Shown here one piece after another: positions 24,825-31,919 of a stretch of 36,495 nt of DNA (positions are counted from its first letter, which is position 1; every line of letters starts with the position of its first letter). The notes beneath the pieces are model-generated. The model saw nothing but the letters and a program-made list of their open reading frames with translations, was not told the origin of the DNA and made no database searches. A program made the position numbers and the translations under genes. Source of the DNA: a virus; IMG/VR virus record IMGVR_UViG_3300025000_000265, positions 1 to 36,495 of that record. The stretch is one strand, 5' to 3'.

Positions 24825-26529
24825 AGTTGCAATTACAAAATGGAGTTCAAATAATAAAAAATGGTATGAATCAAAAGGACATATATTTACAAAATATAAA
24901 GATGAATTTGAAGTTAAAGTCGAAGATTTATCCGATGGTTCAAATGTTTTCGTAAATATAAAATGTGATGGTGACTATTGTAATAAACCTATAATAAATT
25001 TAAAATGGTTCTATTATAAAAGGAGTACTAGTAAAAACAATGGTAAATACTACTGCCAAAAATGTGCAGTTAATATTAAAAATAATAACATTAGATTATC
25101 TTTTAAACAATGGTGTTATTATAAATTAACTAAAGAATTAGCCGATTGGATTTTATCAAGGTGGGATTATGAGTTAAATATTGATAAGGATGGTAATGTA
25201 ATTCGACCTGAAGATATAGATTTTAATTCCCGTGGTTTAAATGGGAAAGGATATTGGTTTAATTGTTTAAATTATCCAGAACATAAATCAGAGCAAAAAA
25301 GCATTATCAATTCTATAAGACATGATCTTAGTAAAAATTTTATTTATTGTGATCAATGCAATAAAATAATAATTACTCATCCGGAATTAGTAAAATATTT
25401 AACCAATAAGGAAGACGCTTCAAAATATTCTATTGCAGAAAGAAAATTACCTATTAAATGTCTCGATTGCGGATATGAAAAAGAGAGTGCGATGTATGAT
25501 TTAATAAGAAACGGAGTTTGTTGTCCCAAATGTTCAGATGGAGGTTCATATCCAGAAAAGTTTTTGTTCGGATTTTTAGAGCAATTATTAAATAAGGATT
25601 TTATAGTTCAATTAAATAAAACTACTTTAAAATGGTGTGGTAGTTATAAATATGATAACTATATAGAAAAAATTAATTGCATAATTGAAACTCATGGAAT
25701 TCAACATTATGAAGAAGTAAAAAGTAATTGGAGGTCATTAACAGAAACGCAGAATAGTGATTTTGATAAAGAGTGGTTAGCTAGAAGTAATAATATTAAA
25801 AATTACATAATATTGGATTGTAGAAGGTCTGATATTAAATGGATTAGGCATAGCATTATGAATTCTGATTTACCACAATTACTTAATTTTAAAGAAGAAG
25901 ATATTGATTGGTTAAAATGTCATGAAATAGGATTAAAAAGTTTAGTTAAAGTTTCTTGTGATTTATGGAATAACGGGTTAGATATTATTAAAATATCTGT
26001 AAAATTAAAAAAGAGTTCTGCGACAATTAGAAGATATTTAGAACAAGGAAAAAAATTAGAATGGTGTGATTACAATGGACAGAAAGAATTTATGAAAAAC
26101 GCTAAAAAAATTAGAAGACAAATAATTTGTTTAAATACAGGTGAAATATTCAATTATATAAATGAGGCAAACAAACGATATAATACTACAAGTATTTCAC
26201 AATGCTGTAAAGGAGTATATAAATCCTCTGGAGTGCATCCACACACAGGAGAAAATCTTATATGGATGTATTATGATGAATTTATAATTAAAAACAAAAT
26301 TTTAGGTTGGAAAGATACATATATGAAAAATATTTTTGATTATTATAAGGTAATTTGCTTGACTACTGGAGAAATATTTGAATCATTAAAAGAGGCAGGT
26401 GATAAATATAATATCAATCGTATTTATACCATTTTAAATTACCAAGACTTAAAGTATACAGGAATACATCCAGAAACCGGAGAGAAATTAAGATGGATGC
26501 TTTACAGAGTATATAAATCTCAAATATAA
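24811..26529 (+). CDS. Homing endonuclease, EDxHD/VSR-like nuclease with NUMOD1 repeats
   Basis: 572 residues, TTG start 12 bases after AGGAG. The N-terminal third has zinc-ribbon pairs (CDGDYCNK, CQKCAV, CDQCNK, CLDCGY, CPKCSDGG). Then PEKFLFGFLEQLL and INCIIETHGIQHYEE (about residues 289-303) resemble the E-x-H-G-x-Q-H-Y core of the EDxHD family, whose known member I-Bth0305I comes from a Bacillus thuringiensis phage. A helix-turn-helix-like part (DIIKISVKLKKSSATIRRYL) follows. Two C-terminal NUMOD1 repeats begin QIICLNTGEIF and KVICLTTGEIF and each ends with HPxTGExLxWM. These bind the target DNA. The gene lies between two copies of a Cys-rich gene. The nuclease family call is inferred from motif shape; the NUMOD1 call is firm. 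Confidence 0.75.
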   Translation: MIINKVAITKWSSNNKKWYESKGHIFTKYKDEFEVKVEDLSDGSNVFVNIKCDGDYCNKPIINLKWFYYKRSTSKNNGKYYCQKCAVNIKNNNIRLSFKQWCYYKLTKELADWILSRWDYELNIDKDGNVIRPEDIDFNSRGLNGKGYWFNCLNYPEHKSEQKSIINSIRHDLSKNFIYCDQCNKIIITHPELVKYLTNKEDASKYSIAERKLPIKCLDCGYEKESAMYDLIRNGVCCPKCSDGGSYPEKFLFGFLEQLLNKDFIVQLNKTTLKWCGSYKYDNYIEKINCIIETHGIQHYEEVKSNWRSLTETQNSDFDKEWLARSNNIKNYIILDCRRSDIKWIRHSIMNSDLPQLLNFKEEDIDWLKCHEIGLKSLVKVSCDLWNNGLDIIKISVKLKKSSATIRRYLEQGKKLEWCDYNGQKEFMKNAKKIRRQIICLNTGEIFNYINEANKRYNTTSISQCCKGVYKSSGVHPHTGENLIWMYYDEFIIKNKILGWKDTYMKNIFDYYKVICLTTGEIFESLKEAGDKYNINRIYTILNYQDLKYTGIHPETGEKLRWMLYRVYKSQI

Positions 26530-26548
26530 AAAGGAGTGTTTTAATAAC

Positions 26549-26734
26549 GTGAATGATGATACTTTTGTCGTATGCAAGGATTGTATCCATTGAGAATTTG
26601 CAAAAATGAATTTAGAATATTTTGGTTGCACTATTGATTGTTTAAATTGTGATTGTAATGATTGCGATTGTAGTCATCCAGAGGCCAGTAAGGAATTTGG
26701 AATTAGAACAAAGTTTGTATTGAGGAGAAATTAG
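26549..26734 (+). pseudogene. Cys-rich small gene with an in-frame TGA
   Basis: GTG start after AAAGGAG. The frame runs 61 codons to TAG 26732-26734 but has TGA at codon 15 (26591-26593), exactly where the paralog at 24726 has Trp (CTDCINW against CKDCIH-TGA). After the TGA the frame continues EFAKMNLEYFGC and a dense run CLNCDCNDCDCSH, clearly coding. TGA is a normal stop elsewhere in the window (27742-27744, 15872-15874), so this is a nonsense mutation of a TGG codon, unless it is suppressed. Confidence 0.6.
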
Positions 26735-26760
26735 TATCAATATGTATCAGTGAAATAAGA

Positions 26761-26841
26761 TTTGATTAATATGATTATTATTTCATTTTAGCAATAAAAA
26801 TGAAATAATAATGTAAATAAAAAGGAGTTTGATTAATATGA
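26761..26841 (+). repeat. 14-bp direct repeat flanking a 16-bp palindrome
   Basis: TTTGATTAATATGA occurs at 26761-26774 and again at 26828-26841, the second copy containing the start codon of the next gene. Between them ATTATTATTTCATTTT (26774-26789) pairs perfectly with AAAATGAAATAATAAT (26797-26812). The stem is almost purely A-T, so it is weak as RNA but symmetric as DNA. It may be a binding site, a duplication scar or a terminator relic. Confidence 0.6.
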
Positions 26842-27023
26842 CAAATATTAAAAATACTGTACTATTCACAAATAAAGAATTAGAATCAAAACATTATGAC
26901 AAAATGATGGAATTTTTTATTACAAATTTTGAAGGTAAAGATTTTAATGAGTGTGATATTATTCTCAGACAAACCATTAAAGTAGCATATGATCTATTAA
27001 ATGAACCTGATGTATTAAAGTAA
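26838..27023 (+). CDS. Small protein of unknown function
   Basis: 61 residues from the ATG at 26838, 10 bases after AAAGGAG; the upstream TTG at 26829 is too close to the site. Sequence: MTNIKNTVLFTNKELESKHY, then MMEFFITNFEGKDFNEC and an amphipathic helix. No family recognised. Confidence 0.6.
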   Translation: MTNIKNTVLFTNKELESKHYDKMMEFFITNFEGKDFNECDIILRQTIKVAYDLLNEPDVLK

Positions 27024-27142
27024 AAATGCTTTGAGAGCGACAGAATGGTATCTAGAATGAGTTGTAATTTTGTTAGGGTGGAATTATGTTAGGATTTGTT
27101 TGCGAAGGTTTAGAAGAGCAAATTTAGAGGAGTTGATTAAAT

Positions 27143-27412
27143 ATTAAACTAAGAACTTTTGCTTTAATTGATAAGAAATTAAGAATATTTACCAAACAGC
27201 ATCATAACCAAAATCAAAAAGTTTACATAATACAATGTGAAGATTTTAAAGATTGTATCAGTATTAAAAATGAAACTGATTATATTTGTCTAGGGGAAGT
27301 TACCAATGCTACAAATGCACAAGATGGACAGAAAATGTATCTATATTCAAATAGTAAAGATTTTTATGTTCGAGAACAAGAAGAATTCAATGGTAAATTT
27401 GAATTGTCTTAA
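27143..27412 (+). CDS. Unknown protein with no canonical start codon, probable ATT start
   Basis: 89 residues from ATT 27143, 10 bases after the GGAG of AGAGGAG. In frame there is no ATG, GTG or TTG until ATG 27335, which would discard two thirds of the frame; a TGA stop lies just upstream, at 27134. The product begins MKLRTFALIDKKLRIF if the ATT is read as Met, then VYIIQCEDFKDCISI and YICLGEVTNATNAQDGQKMYLY. The even spread of hydrophobic strands and its position between genes argue for real coding. Function unknown. Confidence 0.65.
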   Translation: MKLRTFALIDKKLRIFTKQHHNQNQKVYIIQCEDFKDCISIKNETDYICLGEVTNATNAQDGQKMYLYSNSKDFYVREQEEFNGKFELS

Positions 27413-27429
27413 TAGAAAGGATGACTATT

Positions 27430-27744
27430 ATGCAAGAATTTAATTTAGAGTGGTTTATGCGTCGAACATTAAACAAGTCAATTACAATAGAATCAGCATC
27501 AGATGGTAATTTGCTATCTAAAATTAAATTGGTTATAAATGATGCTAGAATTCAAGGTAATAGTTGCTTTGATGTTTTAACCATTAATGAAGATATACAA
27601 ATTTATTTTGAAAAATTTGAAATTGATTCCTTTGATAGCAATTGTTTAAGCATGTATCGTAATGGAGATGCATTGACTAATATTTATCTGCCAGAAGGTA
27701 ATAGTTGGGTAGATGATATGATTATTGGATTCCCTCAATATTGA
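27430..27744 (+). CDS. Protein of unknown function
   Basis: 104 residues from the ATG at 27430, 9 bases after AGAAAGG; the ATG at 27421 touches the site. Acidic, with DVLTINEDIQIYFEKFEI as a strand-rich core and a Trp near the end (EGNSWVDDM). It ends with TGA. No family recognised. Confidence 0.6.
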   Translation: MQEFNLEWFMRRTLNKSITIESASDGNLLSKIKLVINDARIQGNSCFDVLTINEDIQIYFEKFEIDSFDSNCLSMYRNGDALTNIYLPEGNSWVDDMIIGFPQY

Positions 27745-27783
27745 TTTATGAGAGTTATGATTATGAATACATAAATAATTATT

Positions 27784-27812
27784 TTGACTTTGTAGATTAA
27801 TTAAGATATAAT
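27784..27812 (+). promoter_or_regulatory. Sigma-A promoter for the nucleotide-metabolism genes
   Basis: TTGACT (27784-27789), 17-bp spacer, TATAAT (27807-27812). The transcript would cover the unknown gene at 27855, the ThyX-like gene, the dNMP kinase and the nucleotidase. Confidence 0.75.
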
Positions 27813-27854
27813 ACTTATAGGTAGTACATATGAAGTAAATAAATTGTAAAGGAT

Positions 27855-28367
27855 GTGAAAATTATAGCGAAGGGTAAAAGTTTATTGAGTCAAACATCAA
27901 CCAAACCTAAAAAGCAAGATAAGTATGATGAAACATCATCTATTGTAAAAGAATATGAATTTAATATAGATGATAGAGTTGTATTTTTAGGATTGGTTAG
28001 TGACTATAGGGGTATGGAATGTACTATTACAAAAAGAAATATGAAAAAGAAAACCACAGATTATTATGTTGTAAAATTCGATGATGGGAAGATAATTGAA
28101 TCTGTTGTTTATGGGTTTTTAAGAACTCCTGAACAATATGAACTAGAATTAGAAGAACAGAAAAATAAAGATGAAGATGAAGATGATCATAGTGATTTAC
28201 CTGAAATTGAGTTAGAAATGATTAAGAATGGTATAGAAAGTCATAAGAATTATCATTCTTGTCTCTCGCCTTTAAATTTCCATTATATGGACTGTGATTC
28301 GTGTGGGTATAAATCGAAGTGTGTATATGAGAACAAATTTGACTATAAAAAAGCCAAGTTTAATTAA
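27855..28367 (+). CDS. Unknown protein with KOW/SH3-like middle and Cys-rich end (probable ATA start)
   Basis: 170 residues if started at GTG 27855, but that codon overlaps AAAGGATG. ATA 27864 is 10 bases from GGA and gives MAKGKSLLSQTS. The middle, FNIDDRVVFLGLVSDYRGMECTITKRN followed by YVVKFDDGKIIE, resembles a small SH3/KOW-type barrel. The C-terminus contains CLSPLNFHYMDCDSCGYKSKC, a four-Cys zinc-like site. First gene behind the promoter at 27784. Confidence 0.6.
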   Translation: MKIIAKGKSLLSQTSTKPKKQDKYDETSSIVKEYEFNIDDRVVFLGLVSDYRGMECTITKRNMKKKTTDYYVVKFDDGKIIESVVYGFLRTPEQYELELEEQKNKDEDEDDHSDLPEIELEMIKNGIESHKNYHSCLSPLNFHYMDCDSCGYKSKCVYENKFDYKKAKFN

Positions 28368-28381
28368 GAGAGGAAGATTAT

Positions 28382-29128
28382 ATGCAAGTAACATTATTAA
28401 ATCCAGATCAAATTAAAAACATCTTTAAATCATGGGGAGAATTCGCAGCTACTTGCTACGATACACCACAAGAACTTGCTGAAAAAGTAGGGAATTCATG
28501 CTATCAAGATGAACATTATAGTGGTAGTAGAACTGAATTTATTAAGTTCAAAATTGAAGGTGTGGATAGAGGCGTGAGCGAGCAAGCTATGCGTCATGAA
28601 ATTGGTGTTAGATATAATTTTATTGACGATAATACATATGATGAAAATCCAATGAATATTGTGAAAAATCTTAAATCTTTTAGATATGTTGATATGGAGA
28701 ATTTTGATTATACAATTCCTAAAACAATTGAAAGTATTCCTAAAGCATTAAATAAATATAATAAATTAATGGAGTATATAAATACAGAAAGAATTCAAAT
28801 TAAAGATATTCTGGTGCAGAATGATATCAATGAAAAACAAGCAATAGAAGATGCAAATTATTCTCTACCAAGAGCTACAAATACTTCACTTGTTATTGCT
28901 TTTACATTAGAAGCATTTATTCATTATCTACACAAAAGATTATGTACAAGAACACAATATTTTCATAGGCAAATAGCAAATCTTATGAAGGATGAAGTAT
29001 TGAAATTATTACCTCAAGTAAAAGATAGGTTGGTTGCTCAATGTGAATACCTTTTATGGTGTCCTGAGAAAAATAGGTGCTGTGGAAAATATCCGACTAA
29101 AGAAATGTTATTGAAAGGAGAGAAATAA
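28382..29128 (+). CDS. ThyX-like flavin-dependent thymidylate synthase, motif degenerate
   Basis: 248 residues, ATG after AGAGAGGA. Overall ThyX layout: RGVSEQAMRHEIGVRYNF (63-80) at the position of the ThyX signature, then a long insertion, then NTSLVIAFTLEAFIHYLHKR and RTQYFHRQIANLM, matching the Arg-x-x-x-Gln-x-x-x-Arg helix that binds dUMP. The signature itself is poor: Arg-His-Glu instead of Arg-His-Arg, with no following Ser. A Cys-rich C-terminus (CEYLLWCPEKNRCCGKYP) is added. ThyX makes dTMP from dUMP with FAD and folate. Its place beside dNMP kinase and nucleotidase genes fits nucleotide synthesis, but the altered site means activity is uncertain. Confidence 0.7.
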   Translation: MQVTLLNPDQIKNIFKSWGEFAATCYDTPQELAEKVGNSCYQDEHYSGSRTEFIKFKIEGVDRGVSEQAMRHEIGVRYNFIDDNTYDENPMNIVKNLKSFRYVDMENFDYTIPKTIESIPKALNKYNKLMEYINTERIQIKDILVQNDINEKQAIEDANYSLPRATNTSLVIAFTLEAFIHYLHKRLCTRTQYFHRQIANLMKDEVLKLLPQVKDRLVAQCEYLLWCPEKNRCCGKYPTKEMLLKGEK

Positions 29129-29131
29129 ATA

Positions 29132-29671
29132 ATGCCAATCATTATACCGATTTCAGGAAAAGCAGAATCTGGCAAGGACTTTACTGCTATGCTTCTTAAA
29201 ATAGAATTACAAAAGCAAAATAAAAGAGTATTAATCATAAATTACGCTGATCAACTAAAATTTATTTGTCAAAAATATTTTAATTGGAATGGTGAAAAAG
29301 ATGTCAAAGGAAGAGAACTATTACAAAAAATTGGAACTGAAAAAGTAAGGGCAAAAAATAATAATTATTGGGTAGATAATGTAATTGAATTAGTTAAGGT
29401 TTTTGAGGATGATTATGATTATGTCCTTATTCCAGACACACGATTTTCCAATGAGATAGAAAGATTAGATAATGATTTTCTTTTTGTGTCATTAAGAATT
29501 GAAAGACTTAATCATGAAAATAAACTTACTCCAGAACAAAGATCGCATATATCAGAAACAGCATTGGATAATTATAATTTTGATTATTACATAAAATGTG
29601 AAACTAAAGAAGAAAAAGAACAAGAAGTTATTAAATTTGTAGAATATTTAAAGGAGAGATTTAATGTCTAA
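29132..29671 (+). CDS. Deoxynucleoside monophosphate kinase, phage type
   Basis: 179 residues, ATG after AAAGGAG. P-loop GKAESGKD (9-16) and early strand IIIPIS; RVLIINYADQLK carries the base-side segment; VLIPDTRFSNEIERL follows; HISETALD near residue 134 matches the lid sequence of phage dNMP kinases (T4 gp1 relatives). It phosphorylates dNMPs to dNDPs. Overlaps the nucleotidase gene by 8 bases, implying coupled synthesis. Confidence 0.8.
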   Translation: MPIIIPISGKAESGKDFTAMLLKIELQKQNKRVLIINYADQLKFICQKYFNWNGEKDVKGRELLQKIGTEKVRAKNNNYWVDNVIELVKVFEDDYDYVLIPDTRFSNEIERLDNDFLFVSLRIERLNHENKLTPEQRSHISETALDNYNFDYYIKCETKEEKEQEVIKFVEYLKERFNV

Positions 29672-30239
29672 AATTAAATTGTTCGTAGATTTTGACAACA
29701 CTCTTGTAAATTCAACCAGAAGTTTCTGCACTTCTTATAATTTCATATATGAATATCATAAAGATTTTACTCCTGCTAATTGGGAATTGGTTAATACATG
29801 GAATTTCAGCAATCAATGTTCTATCCTCAAATCTGATTCAGACGTATTAGATATATTTGAAAATCCACTATTTTTTGATTGTCTTGAATTAATAAATGAT
29901 AATACATTTGAAATATTAAAAGAATTGAATGAAAAATATCAGATAATTATTGCATCAATTGGAACTCCGATTAATTTATCTTTAAAAGCATTATACTTAC
30001 AAGAAAATTTACCATTCATTAAAGACTATATTCTCATGTATAATAATGGAATTAAAATGAACAAAGAAATAATCAAAATGGATTATCCTGATTCAATTTT
30101 CATTGATGACCATGTATCAAATTTAATTTCTAGCAATGCTGTAAACAAATATGTGTTTGGCAAAGATTATCCGTGGAGTAAAACTAATGATTATAAGAGA
30201 TTATGGAATTGGACAGATGTGGCAAAAGAGTTGTTGTAA
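29664..30239 (+). CDS. 5'(3')-deoxyribonucleotidase, HAD family
   Basis: 191 residues, ATG inside the end of the kinase gene, after AAAGGAG. HAD motif I DFDNTLVNS (Asp 9 nucleophile, Asp 11), motif II in the strand IIIASIGTP (Ser), and motif IV SIFIDDHVSNL. This is the small NT5C-type fold that removes phosphate from deoxynucleoside monophosphates. With the kinase it would adjust dNMP levels, or remove a particular base such as dUMP or a host nucleotide. Confidence 0.8.
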   Translation: MSKIKLFVDFDNTLVNSTRSFCTSYNFIYEYHKDFTPANWELVNTWNFSNQCSILKSDSDVLDIFENPLFFDCLELINDNTFEILKELNEKYQIIIASIGTPINLSLKALYLQENLPFIKDYILMYNNGIKMNKEIIKMDYPDSIFIDDHVSNLISSNAVNKYVFGKDYPWSKTNDYKRLWNWTDVAKELL

Positions 30240-30250
30240 AGGAGAATTCA

Positions 30251-30652
30251 ATGAATTATTGTGAAAACATAAAATGTAATCGAATCAATCTATGTGACTA
30301 CCCGTGTGAACCGTATACAGATTACATAATCAATTTATCATTAATGAAAAATATTCCTGTAGGAATAGAAAATAAATTATTGTCAAATTGTATAAATTGC
30401 AAAAGTAACATCGAAGACTATTTTGAATATGAAGTTTCTGATGATATGTGGAATAAAATTATTGACAAGGAAATTCCACTCATAGAATTATTTGATCAAA
30501 ATGCAGTTTATGACTATATTTCCAGTGAATATGAGAATTTTTGTAAACAAGAAGGTATCTGTTCAGAATGTAAAATGCCTTTAAAGGAATTTATAGAAAT
30601 GGAAGATGGGATTGTGAGTGAGAGATATTTTGCTTGTGGTAATGGATGTTAA
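30251..30652 (+). CDS. Cys-rich protein of unknown function
   Basis: 133 residues from the ATG at 30251 after AAAGGAG; a longer frame from 30203 lacks a site. Clusters CENIKCNRINLCDYPC, CINCKS and CSECK, then FACGNGC, give at least four Cys pairs. It may bind two or more zinc ions. Last gene of the forward operon; convergent with the gene ending at 30674, with only a small GTTAA/TTAAC palindrome between. Confidence 0.6.
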   Translation: MNYCENIKCNRINLCDYPCEPYTDYIINLSLMKNIPVGIENKLLSNCINCKSNIEDYFEYEVSDDMWNKIIDKEIPLIELFDQNAVYDYISSEYENFCKQEGICSECKMPLKEFIEMEDGIVSERYFACGNGC

Positions 30653-30673
30653 AATGTTAACAATCAGAATTAT

Positions 30674-30877
30674 TCATAATCCTATTCCCCTAATAACCCT
30701 ATTCTTAAAATTTTCTAAATTAGGTTTTAAATTATTCAAATATGAGGTTATTGCTATTTCTTTAACAATAACTTTCATTCTTTCGCTTACTGGAATTTCC
30801 ATTGCTTCAACTGAATTAATTAATTCTAAATATGAATCTTTACATTCTTTTAACTCCCATGTTCTTAATCTTTGCAT
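30674..30877 (-). CDS. Small helical protein downstream of rep
   Basis: 67 residues on the minus strand. The second ATG (at 30877) is chosen because AAAAAGGAG lies 6 bases before it; an upstream ATG at 30901 lies before the site. Begins MQRLRTWELKECKDSYLELI and is basic-helical at the end (KPNLENFKNRVIRG). It is coupled behind the Rep gene (20-base gap) and may act with it. No family recognised. Confidence 0.6.
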   Translation of the reverse strand: MQRLRTWELKECKDSYLELINSVEAMEIPVSERMKVIVKEIAITSYLNNLKPNLENFKNRVIRGIGL

Positions 30878-30897
30878 TGTGAACTCCTTTTTATGTT

Positions 30898-31650
30898 TCA
30901 TGTTTTATAATGATAATTAAAATATGCACTTTCTCCTGAAATAAAATCTCTAAGAACTTTTTTCACAAAACCAAATGGATTCTTAATATGAAATTTAGCA
31001 TTAAATAATATGTAAAGTGCCTCCTTTAATTGGTCTGCGTTAACCATTAATTCCTTAGCAATCTTAGTAACAGTAATCGCAAAATTGGAATCCGGATCTA
31101 TATGACAATCCCCAAGCGTTTTAATTAGAGGCCAATCTTCATCTTTCCAGAATTCTTCTTTTGCATTTTTATTTTCTTTTTCTGATTTATCCATACATAC
31201 ATTATTAGATATTGTGGTATTAAGTGTAATGATTGAGACATTTTGTTCAACTTCTTGGACATCTTGTCTTTTTTTATCCACAGGTTTAGATTCATTTGAT
31301 TTTACATCTGAAGGTTTAGGTATTCCCAATAATATATATAATACATCTAAATCAATTCTATATGATTTTCCATGATACCAATCTTTAGATTCAAATTGTT
31401 CTGAAATAAGAACTTTCTTATCCTCTAGATCCTTTATTGCTCTTTGAATTGTTTTAGTAGATTTATTGAGTTCTGAGGCCCACTGTTCTACAGTCTTGTA
31501 TACCCACAGAAAACCATCACGATATTTTGTTGCTCTATTCATCCAATATTTTAAACGAGATAATAATTCAGCTTGGGTCTGACCAAAAACATTAACTACA
31601 GTAGGTTGCACAACAATTGGTAATTCATTTTCAATTATAAGATCCATCAT
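30898..31650 (-). CDS. Plasmid replication initiator-like winged-helix protein
   Basis: 250 residues, minus strand; two adjacent ATGs after a partial AGAAAGTAGTGAT site. The N-terminal domain (VNVFGQTQAELLSRLKYWM, LWVYKTVEQWASELNKST, then TIQRAIKDLEDKKVLI) is a winged-helix fold typical of Rep proteins of theta-type plasmids and phage replication proteins of Gram-positive bacteria. A linker rich in K, E, S, N follows, and then a C-terminal helical domain (ALYILFNAKFHIKNPFGFVKKVL) recalling DnaD/DnaB2-like helicase-loading tails. A perfect DnaA-box sequence lies within it (31274-31282). It faces the origin-like region. The Rep call is strong by domain and context but not proven. Confidence 0.7.
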   Translation of the reverse strand: MMDLIIENELPIVVQPTVVNVFGQTQAELLSRLKYWMNRATKYRDGFLWVYKTVEQWASELNKSTKTIQRAIKDLEDKKVLISEQFESKDWYHGKSYRIDLDVLYILLGIPKPSDVKSNESKPVDKKRQDVQEVEQNVSIITLNTTISNNVCMDKSEKENKNAKEEFWKDEDWPLIKTLGDCHIDPDSNFAITVTKIAKELMVNADQLKEALYILFNAKFHIKNPFGFVKKVLRDFISGESAYFNYHYKT

Positions 31651-31715
31651 AAAAATTAATCACTACTTTCTAGCATTTTCTGAAAAATTGTGTAGCAATG
31701 CTAGGCAGAAGGTGT
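31651..31715. other. Rep leader region
   Basis: No gene. Holds the ribosome binding area of rep and the string TAGCATT...AATGCTAG (31669-31675 and 31698-31705), a short inverted pair that could hide the rep start. Confidence 0.4.
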
Positions 31716-31808
31716 TATAATTTAAAAAGAGATTAAAACACTTTTGCCTTGTTGCCCACCTATGATGTCGAGTTTGCCGACACAGCATCATAGGTGGGTT
31801 TTGCATTT
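31716..31808 (+). ncRNA. Possible short counter-transcript 1, with strong terminator
   Basis: An extended -10 (TG-T-TATAAT, TATAAT at 31716-31721) has only a weak -35. About 80 bases later a 13-bp perfect stem CCCACCTATGATG (31755-31767) and CATCATAGGTGGG (31786-31798), with inner TGTCG/CGACA pairing, ends in TTTTGCATTT. The T-run is only on the plus strand, so it terminates forward transcripts although the nearest gene is on the minus strand. It would be opposite the rep leader if the rep promoter lies to the right. Confidence 0.5.
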
Positions 31809-31919
31809 ACTTATTAAATTAGTGGTCTTGCCCAATAAAAAAGTTGATAGCACAATGTATTTTCTACACCACACTACCAACTTTGACAATACTTACTAAA
31901 TTATTACTCAAATATAGAC
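31809..31919. other. AT-rich spacer in the origin region
   Basis: No gene. Contains near-complementary AAGTTGATAG (31851-31860) and CTACCAACTT (31874-31883) arms. Confidence 0.35.

Noticed and set aside
26549-26734. Genome-wide TGA as Trp code
   Set aside because: TGA ends other genes properly (15872-15874, 21576-21578, 27742-27744) and Trp is coded by TGG throughout.
27086-27127. 13-residue peptide MLGFVCEGLEEQI
   Set aside because: Only a weak AGGGTGG site and very short; may be chance.
30618-30920. 100-codon hydrophobic plus-strand frame
   Set aside because: It is the antisense of the supported 30674-30877 and rep genes and has no ribosome binding site.
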